This document shows, in pieces, positions 27,846-36,853 of a DNA stretch of 64,000 nucleotides. The number at the start of each line of letters is the position of its first letter. Within the stretch, counting starts at the first letter, position 1. Where the stretch lies: NCBI RefSeq assembly GCF_030408575.1, contig NZ_CP047047.1, positions 620,001-684,000 on the forward strand, read 5' to 3'. The notes under the pieces were generated by a model that was not told where the DNA came from, did no database searches, and was given only the letters and a program-made list of their open reading frames with translations. The translations under genes were made by a program, and so were the position numbers. The stretch is from Corynebacterium auris (GTDB taxonomy: Bacteria; Actinomycetota; Actinomycetes; Mycobacteriales; Mycobacteriaceae).

Positions 27846-29408
27846 ATGGCTGCACTCAGTCCGGAAGAACTGAGCACGGAAAGCCTCGCTGAAATTTTTG
27901 CCGCGGGTGGTCGACCCGCCGACAGCGAGCGCGAAATCAAGATCATCGACACCACGTTGCGCGATGCCCACCAGTCCATCTGGGCGACGCGCATGCGCAC
28001 CGAACACATCCTCGAACTGCTTGACGACGTCACAAACGCTGGCTTCGAACACGTGGACCTGGTTGCTCCGATCCAGTTCGACGTGCCGGTGCGCTACCTC
28101 CGGGAAGACCCGTGGGAGCGCGTGCGCCTCGTTCACGAGAAAGCGGCGCCGGGAACGAAGTTTCGCGCGATGGTGCGCTCCCGCAACCTCGCATCCTTCG
28201 ACTTCCTGCCGGACGACGTCATCCACACGTGGGTTGAACGCCTTTACGCCCACGGCTTCCGCGTCATCGGCGCCTTCGACGGGCTCAACGACATCGACAA
28301 CATCGCGGACACCCTGATCCTGGCGAAGGAGCTTGGGGCCGAGACCTACGGCTGTTTGTCCTACTGCTTGAGCCCGGTACACACCGACCAGCTCTATATC
28401 GATAAAGCACAGGAGCTGGTGGAGCGCACGGATGTAGACCGCATCATGCTCAAGGACGCCGGCGGGCTGCTCACCCCGGACCGCATGAAGACGCTGATTC
28501 CGGCTATCCGCGGGGCGGTTGGGGATGAGCTGCCGCTGGAAATCCACACCCACTCACTGACCGGCCTGTCCCCGCTGACCTACATCTACGCGGCCGAGCT
28601 CGGGGCGGATTCGATCCACACCTCCATCGCCCCACTGGCAAATGGCCAGGGGCAGCCGGCGACGCAGGCACTCGCGCGCGACCTCCGCGCTCTCGGGTAC
28701 ACCGTCAACATTGACGACGAGCGCGTGGACAGCGCCAGCAAGAAGCTTGAGGCGATCGCGGAGCGCGAGGGCAAGCCTGTGGGAAAGCCCCGCGCTTTTG
28801 ACGGCGTCCACTACATGCACCAGCTCCCGGGTGGGATGCTCACCAACTTCGAGTCCCAGCTGGCTACCGCCGGCCTGTCCGACAGGTTCGAGGACCTGCT
28901 CTATGAGACCGCCCGCGTCCGGCAGGAGCTGGCATATCCGATCATGATCACACCCTTCGCCCAGTTCGTGGGGACCCAGGCTGTGATGAACGTGATTTCC
29001 GGCGAGCGCTACTCGGTGGTGCCCAATGAGATCAAGAAGTATGCGCTCGGCTACTACGGCGAACCGCTCGCCCCGCTCGACCCAGAGGCGTTGGAAAAGA
29101 TCAAGGCCAACGGGTCGTCCGAAATTAAAGAGGGCCGACCCGACCTCGAACCGGCCCTGCCGGGCCTGAAAGAGCAGTATCCGGACGACGACATCGATAC
29201 GTTGCTGCTGCGCGCCAATATCCCGGGAAACAACGTGGATGAGATGCGGCGCTTTGTTGCCGAAGGCCGAGCTGGCCAGGGCGAAGGCGCGCCGGGCGGC
29301 GCGCTGACCAAGCTGGTGCAGCAGATCTACGACACCGCCACCACAGGCGTGTTCCGCCTCAAGACCAACGACCTCGAAATCAACCTCACCAAAAAAGGAG
29401 AGCAGTAA
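27846..29408 (+). CDS. Biotin-dependent carboxyltransferase subunit (pyruvate carboxylase B / transcarboxylase 5S type)
   Basis: The 520-residue protein has a TIM-barrel (HMGL-like) domain with DTTLRDAHQS (metal and substrate Asp), the metal ligands in EIHTHSLTG, the lysine in MLKDAGG expected to be carbamylated, and a C-terminal PYC/OADA-type domain (GGMLTNFESQL, QFVGTQAVMNV). It has no biotin attachment site of its own, so it works with the two following genes. Substrates of this enzyme class are 2-oxo acids such as pyruvate, oxaloacetate or 2-oxoglutarate. AAGGAGG precedes ATG 27846. Sodium-pump subunits are absent. Confidence 0.88.
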   Translation: MAALSPEELSTESLAEIFAAGGRPADSEREIKIIDTTLRDAHQSIWATRMRTEHILELLDDVTNAGFEHVDLVAPIQFDVPVRYLREDPWERVRLVHEKAAPGTKFRAMVRSRNLASFDFLPDDVIHTWVERLYAHGFRVIGAFDGLNDIDNIADTLILAKELGAETYGCLSYCLSPVHTDQLYIDKAQELVERTDVDRIMLKDAGGLLTPDRMKTLIPAIRGAVGDELPLEIHTHSLTGLSPLTYIYAAELGADSIHTSIAPLANGQGQPATQALARDLRALGYTVNIDDERVDSASKKLEAIAEREGKPVGKPRAFDGVHYMHQLPGGMLTNFESQLATAGLSDRFEDLLYETARVRQELAYPIMITPFAQFVGTQAVMNVISGERYSVVPNEIKKYALGYYGEPLAPLDPEALEKIKANGSSEIKEGRPDLEPALPGLKEQYPDDDIDTLLLRANIPGNNVDEMRRFVAEGRAGQGEGAPGGALTKLVQQIYDTATTGVFRLKTNDLEINLTKKGEQ

Positions 29409-29410
29409 AC

Positions 29411-29923
29411 GTGTCGCACCCCACCAACTTCAATGAACTGAAATCCCTCCTCGAGTGGGTTAAGCAATCCGGTGACCTCGAAGAGCTGAGCATCAAGTAC
29501 GGCGATATCGAGCTGGCGATGTCCAAAACCCCGGGCGGGCTGAGCCGCCGCGCGGCTGCTCCGGCGGCGCCCGCTGCTCCCGCCCCGGACGCTCCCCGGG
29601 CTGAGCCTCCCGCCCCAACTCCCGCCCCAGCTACGCAGGAGGAGGCGCCCGCACGGCAGGCTCCCGCCGCGCCCACCGGCAGCGGTGTTGCGGTCACGGC
29701 GCCGATGGTGGGCACCTTCTACGCCGCTCCGAAGCCGGGCGCTGACCCGTTTGTAAAGGTCGGCGACGCCGTGGAGGTCGGGCAGGTGCTCTGCATCGTC
29801 GAGGTGATGAAGCTGATGAACAACATCGAGGCCAAAACCGCCGGAACCGTGACGGACATCCTCGTGGCCAACGAGGAAGCAGTCGAGCACGGCCAGACGC
29901 TCATGGTCATCGAGCCGAAGTAG
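29411..29923 (+). CDS. Biotin carboxyl carrier protein (AccB-like)
   Basis: The 170-residue protein has an N-terminal AccB-like helix domain, a Pro/Ala-rich linker (residues about 52-90) and a C-terminal biotinyl domain with EVMKLMN, whose Lys is biotinylated. GTG at 29411 starts two bases after the preceding stop, with GGAG inside that gene's end. With the neighbours it forms a three-subunit enzyme. Confidence 0.9.
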   Translation: MSHPTNFNELKSLLEWVKQSGDLEELSIKYGDIELAMSKTPGGLSRRAAAPAAPAAPAPDAPRAEPPAPTPAPATQEEAPARQAPAAPTGSGVAVTAPMVGTFYAAPKPGADPFVKVGDAVEVGQVLCIVEVMKLMNNIEAKTAGTVTDILVANEEAVEHGQTLMVIEPK

Positions 29924-29930
29924 GTCACTC

Positions 29931-31298
29931 ATGGCGGATTCTGAAAAACTGCTGGACAGCGTGCTCATCGCCAACCGCGGGGAGATCGCGCTGCGCGTTA
30001 TCCGAGCCTGCAAGGAGCTCGGCATCAAGAGCATCCTCGCGTACTCGGAGGGAGACCGGGACTCGCTGCCGGTGAGGGAGGCGGACAAGGCGGTGTGCGT
30101 CGGCCCGGCGAACGCGGCAAAAAGCTACAACAGCCCCGAGATGATCGTCTCGGCGGCGCTGGCGTTCAAGGCTGCCGCCATCCACCCCGGCTATGGTTTC
30201 CTTTCTGAGAAGGCCGACTTCGTCAAAATGGTCGAGGAAGAAAACATCGGCTTCGTCGGCCCATCGTCGGAGCACATCCGGCGTATGGGTGACAAGATTG
30301 AGGCGAAGAAAATCGCCCAGGCTGCCGGAGTACCCACCGTGCCGGGCTCAGACGGGGTAGTCACCGAGTTTGCCGAGGCCCTCGCCGTGGCCAAAGAAAC
30401 TGGCTTCCCCCTCTTGATCAAGGCCGCAGCCGGCGGCGGTGGCCGCGGTATGCGCGTGGTGGAAGCGGAAGAGACGCTGGAAAAGGACCTCAACGAGATC
30501 ATGAACGAGGCGCAATCGGCGTTTAACGACTCCTCGGTCTACATCGAGCGCTACCTCACCGATATTCGCCACATTGAGATCCAGGTGCTCGCGGACGGCG
30601 AAAATGCTATTGCACTCGGCGAGCGCGACTGTACGTCCCAGCGACGCAACCAGAAGCTCATCGAGGAGGCGCCCTCGCCCGCAATCGACGATGAGCTCCG
30701 GGCGGGCCTCCAGCAGGCCGCGATCAATCTGTGCAAGGAGGTGGGGTACACCAACGCCGGTACCGTCGAGTTTGTCTTCGATAACATCGAGCGCAAGTAC
30801 TACTTCATCGAAATGAACACACGCATCCAGGTGGAGCACCCCGTGACGGAGATGATCACCGGCGTGGACCTGATCCAAGAGCAGCTGCGGATCGCCTCCG
30901 GGCAGAAGCTCAGGCTCACCCAGGACGACATCGGGATTCGCGGTCACGCGATCGAATGCCGCATCAATGCCGAGGACCCGAACGAAAACTTTGCCCCGCG
31001 CCCCGGCACCATCACCCACTACCGCGCCCCGGGCGGGTTCGGCGTGCGGATGGACACGCACATCGAGACGGGATACACCATTCCGCCCTTCTACGACTCG
31101 ATGGTGGGCAAGCTAATCTGCTGGGCGGAGACGCGAGAGGATGCGATAGCGCGCACCCTGCGCGCCCTGGGCGAGCTCACAGTCGAGGGCGTCGTCACCA
31201 CCGCACCGTTCCAGGCTCAGCTGATCGGCAGCGAGCAGTTTCGCAGCGGGGAGTTCAATACCGGCTACGTGGGCAAGATGCTGGAGAAGAAAGGCTAG
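29931..31298 (+). CDS. Biotin carboxylase subunit (AccC-like)
   Basis: The 455-residue protein has the three-domain ATP-grasp fold: N-terminal LIANRGEIALRVIRA, glycine-rich AAAGGGGRGMR for ATP binding, EMNTRIQVEHPVTE for metal and bicarbonate, and a C-terminal domain ending in the segment around GYVGKMLEKK. It carboxylates biotin on the carrier protein. Starts seven bases after the carrier gene. The monofunctional biotin carboxylase lacks the fused carrier of corynebacterial AccBC acyl-CoA carboxylase chains. Confidence 0.93.
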   Translation: MADSEKLLDSVLIANRGEIALRVIRACKELGIKSILAYSEGDRDSLPVREADKAVCVGPANAAKSYNSPEMIVSAALAFKAAAIHPGYGFLSEKADFVKMVEEENIGFVGPSSEHIRRMGDKIEAKKIAQAAGVPTVPGSDGVVTEFAEALAVAKETGFPLLIKAAAGGGGRGMRVVEAEETLEKDLNEIMNEAQSAFNDSSVYIERYLTDIRHIEIQVLADGENAIALGERDCTSQRRNQKLIEEAPSPAIDDELRAGLQQAAINLCKEVGYTNAGTVEFVFDNIERKYYFIEMNTRIQVEHPVTEMITGVDLIQEQLRIASGQKLRLTQDDIGIRGHAIECRINAEDPNENFAPRPGTITHYRAPGGFGVRMDTHIETGYTIPPFYDSMVGKLICWAETREDAIARTLRALGELTVEGVVTTAPFQAQLIGSEQFRSGEFNTGYVGKMLEKKG

Positions 31299-31314
31299 GG
31301 GCCGGCCGGCGGGG

Positions 31315-32448
31315 TCATCCGCGCACGTTCTTCCACCTTTCCAGGGTGAGTGCCGGGGAATGGGAGCGGGAGACGCACGTGGCAAAGGCCCCGTTTTCGT
31401 GCTGCTCCTCCGTGAAGATGCTGTCGCGGTGGTCCGGGGTCCCGGCGATCACGCGCATGACACAGGTTCCGCAGGTTCCTTCGGCGCACTGCGACATGAT
31501 CGGGACGCCCTCGTCCTCGAGCACGTCGAGGACGGACGTGCCCGCCGGCACGGTGTAGCTCTCCCCGTTGAGACTCACCTCGAAGGGGCCATCCGCGTGG
31601 TGGTTGCCCGCCAGTGTCTCCTGGGTAGCGCGAAAAGCCTCTACGTGGATGTTGGCTCGGGGGACGAAGGAAGCCGCAGCCTCGATAACGCCGTCCATGA
31701 ATCCCTGCGGCCCGCACACGTAAAGATGAGTGCTCTCGGGCGCAACGCTAGATGCGTCGAGCACTTCCGCGATGTAGGCGGACTGCTTCTCGCGTTCACC
31801 AGAGGCGAAGATGCTGCGAGTCTGCCCGTGAAGGTAGGTGTCGATGAGATGGCGCATCAGAGCCCGTTCACGGCTGGACGCGAAGTAGAGGACCGCGTAG
31901 TCGGCCCGCTGGATCTGTAGTTCGCGGGCCAGTGAAAAGATGGGGGCAATTCCCACCCCGGCGCCCACGAGGACCGAGCGCTGAGCGCCCGTCGCCAAGC
32001 GGAAATTGCTTCGTGGCGGGAGGATGCGAACGGTGTCCCCCGGCTGGATTCTGTGCGCGGCGAGGGAGCCGCCGCGTGAATCGCGCTCGAGTGTCACCTC
32101 GATGCCGTACTGCGCGGGAGTCTGCCCCTCCGAGCCGAGGTGGTGCATGGGGAAAAGCGAGTATTGGCGGACAATCTCTACGCCATCGGGCGACCGCAGG
32201 AAAAAGTCGGCATGGCAGCCGGGCTCGTAGCCGGGGAGGGGAGAGCCGTCATCGGTTTCGAACGTGATGAGCACTACGCCGTGGGCGCGCTCGACATGGG
32301 TGGCTACGAGCTCGATATGAGCGCCACTGGGGCTGCGCCCTTGCCTGGCCTGCAAAGCTGCCTGGCGGTCGGCGGCGTTCGGGTCGGACCGGTCCCGAGT
32401 GGCCCGCAACAAGGACGAAAAACGCCCGATTCCTGCGCCGTGCCTCAT
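31315..32448 (-). CDS. PDR/VanB-type flavin and 2Fe-2S oxidoreductase
   Basis: The 377-residue protein has an FMN-binding domain (RQYSLFPMHH near the flavin), an NAD domain (GAGVGIAPIFSLAREL, YVCGPQGFMDGV) and a C-terminal plant-type ferredoxin domain with CAEGTCGTC plus a later Cys in FATCVSR. ATG 32448 has GGAGGG upstream. It would pass electrons from NAD(P)H to a terminal oxygenase. It is divergent from the two Lcp/MpaB-like oxygenase genes, so they are its likely partners, though no Rieske oxygenase is seen. Confidence 0.88.
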   Translation of the reverse strand: MRHGAGIGRFSSLLRATRDRSDPNAADRQAALQARQGRSPSGAHIELVATHVERAHGVVLITFETDDGSPLPGYEPGCHADFFLRSPDGVEIVRQYSLFPMHHLGSEGQTPAQYGIEVTLERDSRGGSLAAHRIQPGDTVRILPPRSNFRLATGAQRSVLVGAGVGIAPIFSLARELQIQRADYAVLYFASSRERALMRHLIDTYLHGQTRSIFASGEREKQSAYIAEVLDASSVAPESTHLYVCGPQGFMDGVIEAAASFVPRANIHVEAFRATQETLAGNHHADGPFEVSLNGESYTVPAGTSVLDVLEDEGVPIMSQCAEGTCGTCVMRVIAGTPDHRDSIFTEEQHENGAFATCVSRSHSPALTLERWKNVRG

Positions 32449-32672
32449 GTGCCCTCCAGTGCGGAATGTTCGTGGCAATTGACCAGCGGAAGTGCTTGCC
32501 AAGACTATATGTAAGGGATACCATAACTCCACGGAAAAGTGATCTGCTACACAGCAGGGTTGATTCTGGCTCTGGGTAACAACAGCCGCTTTCCGTCCAT
32601 CACATACTTCGCAGGCGGCGGCTGCGCACTGGGCCGGCGCCGGAAACGGGCCTTTCCCGAGGAAGGAAAAAT

Positions 32673-34049
32673 ATGACTGCCAGCACGGGTGTCTGGGACG
32701 GTCATTATCGTCTGCAGCAGAATCCGGAGATCCTTCCGATGTCGGATAACCCTTACGGGGATTTCCGCTACTTCTACCGCGATGGCATGCCGCTGCGCCC
32801 AGCTCCGAAACGTCGGACGCGCAAACCGGGGTGGGCTATTTTGCGCCGCAACCTCTTCGAAAAGTGGCACGCCGTCGCCTCTGAGTGGGAAGACTTCACA
32901 AGCTTTCAAGCAAAGCTTCTCGACGACCACATGTGGCAGACCGATGAGACCGGCTGGAAGCTTGCCGAGGCGTTCCGCCGAGACGGCGCAGCGAAGTCCC
33001 GCGCGGACTTCGAAAAGGCGCTGAACGAGGGGATCGACACCGTCGACGACCCCTCGCCTGAGCTCGTAGCCTTTTTCGCAGAGGTGGACAACATCCCGGA
33101 CTGGATCGACCTGGAGGCCGCGGAGCGCGGACGCGTCGCCTACTACAACGTCACCCCGTCGGCGGAGCTGCTCTCCATTGCCTTTGCCTTCTGGGCCACG
33201 ACGATGGAGGACCGCACCTCGGCGGCGACGGGTGAGACGGGAATGTTTGAGATCGAGTCCTTCACCCGCATCATCGAGACGGTGAAGTTCTTCGTCGACC
33301 TGGGCCGGGACGGCGTGTTCCACCGCTACAGCGACGGGCTGAAGGCGGCCGTGCGCGTGCGGCTTCTGCACGCGCAGGCCAACCGCGGCTTGGAAAAACT
33401 CTGGGGGCCCGAACACTACAACGAGTTCGGTCGGCCGATCGGGTCGTCTTTCCTTGTCTCGGGCGAGGGCTGGTTTGCCCTCATGCCCATCGGCGTGGAT
33501 GAGTTCTTTGGTCGGCCCCACAGTGGGCAGGAGTGGGACGACGTCGCGATGTACTGGGCTTGGGTGCTCTACCTCATGGGGGCGGAGGAGCGCCTCATCC
33601 CGAAAACGGGTGATGAGATGCGCAAGATGACCGACTTTATCTACGCCAACGGCGGGTATTCCTCCGAGTACCACGTGCGCGTCGCTACCGCTTTGATGGG
33701 CATTCTCGAGGACTTGGATCCGAAGATGCCTGGGCAGGTGCTTGGCGCGCTGTCGCTGATCATTGGCGATGAGGACACGAAGTTCATGGTGAAGGGCTCC
33801 CGCTTTGAGGGGACTAAGTATCTGCACTGGAAGGTGCCGTTCTTGCTGAAAGCGAAGGCGGAGGCCGCCCTCTACCGGCTGCGGGATGCCCTGCCGGGCG
33901 CGTGGGCGGCGAAGGTAGCGAAGGCCGCCGACGGCAAGCCGCCGTGGTCAGACGTGTTCAAACAGATCGAGGATTACGTCGCGGAAAAGGCCCCGCACGT
34001 AAAGGCCGAATACACCCTGCACGACACCTCGAAGGAAGGCCTGCGTTAG
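32673..34049 (+). CDS. Lcp/MpaB-like (DUF2236) heme oxygenase 1
   Basis: The 458-residue protein belongs to the family of rubber oxygenase Lcp and fungal MpaB. R199-x3-T203-x29-H233 (in SFTRIIET and RVRLLHAQ) has the same spacing as the heme-pocket residues R164, T168 and H198 I recall for Lcp of Streptomyces strain K30. No signal peptide is seen, so it is cytoplasmic and unlikely to cleave extracellular rubber. AGGAAGG precedes the ATG. It pairs with the next gene (35 bases), and the reductase is divergent. Substrate unknown. Confidence 0.8.
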   Translation: MTASTGVWDGHYRLQQNPEILPMSDNPYGDFRYFYRDGMPLRPAPKRRTRKPGWAILRRNLFEKWHAVASEWEDFTSFQAKLLDDHMWQTDETGWKLAEAFRRDGAAKSRADFEKALNEGIDTVDDPSPELVAFFAEVDNIPDWIDLEAAERGRVAYYNVTPSAELLSIAFAFWATTMEDRTSAATGETGMFEIESFTRIIETVKFFVDLGRDGVFHRYSDGLKAAVRVRLLHAQANRGLEKLWGPEHYNEFGRPIGSSFLVSGEGWFALMPIGVDEFFGRPHSGQEWDDVAMYWAWVLYLMGAEERLIPKTGDEMRKMTDFIYANGGYSSEYHVRVATALMGILEDLDPKMPGQVLGALSLIIGDEDTKFMVKGSRFEGTKYLHWKVPFLLKAKAEAALYRLRDALPGAWAAKVAKAADGKPPWSDVFKQIEDYVAEKAPHVKAEYTLHDTSKEGLR

Positions 34050-34084
34050 CGCGCGGCGAGGACTCTACGGAAAAGAGGAAAACT

Positions 34085-35317
34085 ATGACTGCGACACAGA
34101 CATACACCGAACAGCCGCTGGCGCGGGACCACTACAACCGCGCGGACTGGCCAGCAGCTCGCGGTAGCCGCGAAGACTTCGTGGCGCGGTTCGGCGAGAC
34201 GCGCGCTCGGCGGTTTGAGCAGGCGTTCTGGGCGATGGACCCCGTTGCGGACGCGCTATACACTAGCGGCAACAAGAGCAGGATTATCATGCCGAACCTG
34301 CGCGAGGCGCTGGCGCGGGGGGAGGCGGGCGAGGACACCCTGCCCGAAGTAAAGGCGCTTATCGACGACATGAATGCCGCCCTCGACGGGGTCGACTGGG
34401 AGCGCCTTGAGCGGGGGCAGAGGGCCGCGCTGGCAATCCCGGTTCTGGCGCAGAACCTCTCACTGGGGCCTGGGGCGCTGCTGCATACCTACTCCACGCC
34501 GCCGATCGCGAACATCCTCGTCAACACCGGCGAGCTGACCGAGGGGGCGGTACAGCGCCTCGCCTACACCACCAACTGGATCTACTCGGTGTATCTGAAG
34601 GACGGGTTGAAACCAGGCAGCGTGAGCTACATACATACCGGCATGGTCCGCGCCATGCACGCCCATGTGCGCCGCGTGCAAACGCAGCTCGGGCTAGACC
34701 ATTCCGACTGGGGTGCGCCGATCAGTGAGCTAGACATGCTCCGCACGTGGTTCGACTTCACCTACATCGCCTTTACATACCTGCGCAATCTCGGTTACAG
34801 GCTGACCCTGGAGGAGGAGCAGGACCTGTTCTACCTCTGGAAGATTGTGGGCCTCATGCTGGGAATCCCGGGCGACATCCTGGAGCCGGAGACTGATATC
34901 GACGCCTCCCAGGAAACCATCGACGCGATCCACTTCGTGGGCGGCGATCCGAACGACGCCTCGCGAGCCCTCGTGCAGGCGCTGTTCAACGGGTTCCGCG
35001 TCAACGTCCAGTCCCTGTTGCCTTTCTCTGACGAGGCCGTCGAGGACTGGATGTACGCGGCCACCCGCATCATGCACGGGGATGCCGTAGCCGACGTGTT
35101 CGACGTCCCGCACGCCGCCTCGCGGCCGTTCACCGAGCTGGAGCTGCCTCTCGTGCAGCAGCGCTTCGACCTGTTGCGCGCCAACCCGCAGGCGCTGGGG
35201 GAGGAAGTGCAGAGAAATCACCAAGCATTGCTCGACGCGTTGACCCACGACACTCCCTACATGGGGCAAGACGAGGGCATAAAAATGAGTGATGGGTCAT
35301 ATCGGACCGCATCTTGA
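34085..35317 (+). CDS. Lcp/MpaB-like (DUF2236) heme oxygenase 2
   Basis: The 410-residue protein shares the family core with the preceding gene but is widely diverged: R158-x3-T162-x29-H192 (in QRLAYTTN and RAMHAHVRR) reproduces the same heme-pocket spacing. The segment FDFTYIAFTYLRNLGY is the hydrophobic helix after the core. AAGAGGAAAAC precedes ATG 34085, giving 35 bases between genes. No signal peptide. Two paralogues side by side may form a heteromer or act on successive intermediates. Confidence 0.78.
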   Translation: MTATQTYTEQPLARDHYNRADWPAARGSREDFVARFGETRARRFEQAFWAMDPVADALYTSGNKSRIIMPNLREALARGEAGEDTLPEVKALIDDMNAALDGVDWERLERGQRAALAIPVLAQNLSLGPGALLHTYSTPPIANILVNTGELTEGAVQRLAYTTNWIYSVYLKDGLKPGSVSYIHTGMVRAMHAHVRRVQTQLGLDHSDWGAPISELDMLRTWFDFTYIAFTYLRNLGYRLTLEEEQDLFYLWKIVGLMLGIPGDILEPETDIDASQETIDAIHFVGGDPNDASRALVQALFNGFRVNVQSLLPFSDEAVEDWMYAATRIMHGDAVADVFDVPHAASRPFTELELPLVQQRFDLLRANPQALGEEVQRNHQALLDALTHDTPYMGQDEGIKMSDGSYRTAS

Positions 35318-35363
35318 GTTATAGTTCACATCCAAGACCACTTTCCCTACCGAAAGGAAACCA

Positions 35364-36737
35364 ATGTCCCACAAGTACCGCGTCCAAAACCCGGTGAACA
35401 ACGAGGTCCTCGAGACCTTCGAGACCGCGACCGACGAGCAGATCCAAGACATCCTGAACCGCTCCGAGAAGGCGTTCGAGACGTGGCGCCGGACCTCCTA
35501 CGAGGAGCGCGCGCAGATCGTCAGCAAGGCGGCGCAGCTTCTCAAGGAGCGCGCGAATGAGCTGGCGGAGATCGCGGCCAAGGAGATGGGCAAGCCCGTC
35601 CCTGAGGGCGCGTGGGAGATGGAGTTCTCCGGCGACATCCTGCAGTTCTACGCGGACCACGCCGCGGAGCACTCCGCCGACAAGAAGGTGGACATCCCCG
35701 GGGGTAAGGCCGTCGTCCGCCGCCTGCCGCTGGGCACGCTTCTGGGCATCATGCCGTGGAACTACCCGATCTACCAGATCGCGCGTTTCGCGGGCCCGAA
35801 CCTCATGAACGGTAACTGCATCATCCTCAAGCACGCGGATATCACGCCGAAGTCCGCCGCAGCCTTCGAGCAGCTGCTGAAGGACGCCGGCCTGCCGGAC
35901 GGCGTGTACATCAACGTCTACGCCACGCACGACCAGATTTCGACGATCATCGCGCACCCGAGCGTCCAGGGAGTGTCCCTCACCGGCTCCGAGCGCGCCG
36001 GGCAGAAGATCGCGGAGATCGCGGGCCGGAACCTGAAGAAGGTCGTCCTCGAGCTCGGCGGCACGGACCCGTACATCATCCTCGACGCCGCAGACGTCAA
36101 GGCTGCGGCCCAGGACGCGTGGGACAAGCGCGTTTCCAACGCCGGCCAGGCGTGCACCTCCAACAAGCGCATCATTGTCATGGAGGACATCTACGATCAG
36201 TTCGTCGATGAGATGGTTGCCATCGCCCAGAGCTACACCAAGGGTGACCCCAGCACCCCGGGCGCGGGCGAGTACTTCCCGATGTCCTCGCGCCACGCGG
36301 CCGAGGGGCTCCACGAGCAGGTGCAGCGCGCGGTGGGCGCGGGGGCGAACCTGCGCACCGGCGGCGAGATCGACGACTCGACGGCGTACTTCTCCCCGGC
36401 GGTCCTCACCGACGTGCCGGTGGGCAGCGAGTCCTACTACGAGGAGTTCTTCGGCCCCGTCGCCGAGATCTACAAGGTCTCCTCGGAGGAGGAAGCCGTC
36501 TCGCTGGCGAACGATTCCCTGTACGGCCTCGGCGGCGCCGTGTTCTCGGAGGACACTGACCGCGCGGTCAAGGTCGCGGACCAGATCGAGACCGGCATGA
36601 TCCACGTGAACCTCGGCCAGGCCTTCTCGCCGGTGCTGCCCTTCGGTGGCGTGAAGCGCTCCGGCTTCGGCCGTGAGCTGTCGGTGTTTGCTCTCGACGA
36701 GTTCGTGAACAAGCAGTACCTCTACGTCAACGACTAG
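35364..36737 (+). CDS. NAD(P)-dependent aldehyde dehydrogenase (semialdehyde dehydrogenase type)
   Basis: The 457-residue protein has the ALDH residues N133 in PWNYP, E230 in VLELGG and catalytic C264 in NAGQACTSNKR. Length and pattern fit the short mycobacterial/corynebacterial GabD-type succinate-semialdehyde dehydrogenases. Its start lies 46 bases after the second oxygenase, with AAAGGAAACC upstream, so it could be in the same operon. It would oxidise an aldehyde made by the oxygenases. Followed by a strong terminator. Confidence 0.9.
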   Translation: MSHKYRVQNPVNNEVLETFETATDEQIQDILNRSEKAFETWRRTSYEERAQIVSKAAQLLKERANELAEIAAKEMGKPVPEGAWEMEFSGDILQFYADHAAEHSADKKVDIPGGKAVVRRLPLGTLLGIMPWNYPIYQIARFAGPNLMNGNCIILKHADITPKSAAAFEQLLKDAGLPDGVYINVYATHDQISTIIAHPSVQGVSLTGSERAGQKIAEIAGRNLKKVVLELGGTDPYIILDAADVKAAAQDAWDKRVSNAGQACTSNKRIIVMEDIYDQFVDEMVAIAQSYTKGDPSTPGAGEYFPMSSRHAAEGLHEQVQRAVGAGANLRTGGEIDDSTAYFSPAVLTDVPVGSESYYEEFFGPVAEIYKVSSEEEAVSLANDSLYGLGGAVFSEDTDRAVKVADQIETGMIHVNLGQAFSPVLPFGGVKRSGFGRELSVFALDEFVNKQYLYVND

Positions 36738-36756
36738 AGCAGCCAGCCCGCTTCTG

Positions 36757-36814
36757 CGCGCCCCGCCTCCCGCACTGAAAAGTAGTCACGTGCCGGGGGC
36801 GGGGCGCTTTTCAA
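36757..36814 (+). terminator. Strong intrinsic terminator after the aldehyde dehydrogenase
   Basis: GCGCCCCGCC...GGGGCGGGGCGC forms a G+C-rich stem followed by TTTTC. It closes the oxygenase/ALDH unit just before ftsE. Confidence 0.8.
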
Positions 36815-36853
36815 TTAACTACCGGCCCACCCGTAACAGGTAGGGTGAAACGG

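Noticed and set aside
27846..31298. Oxaloacetate decarboxylase sodium pump
   Set aside because: The beta and gamma membrane subunits are absent.
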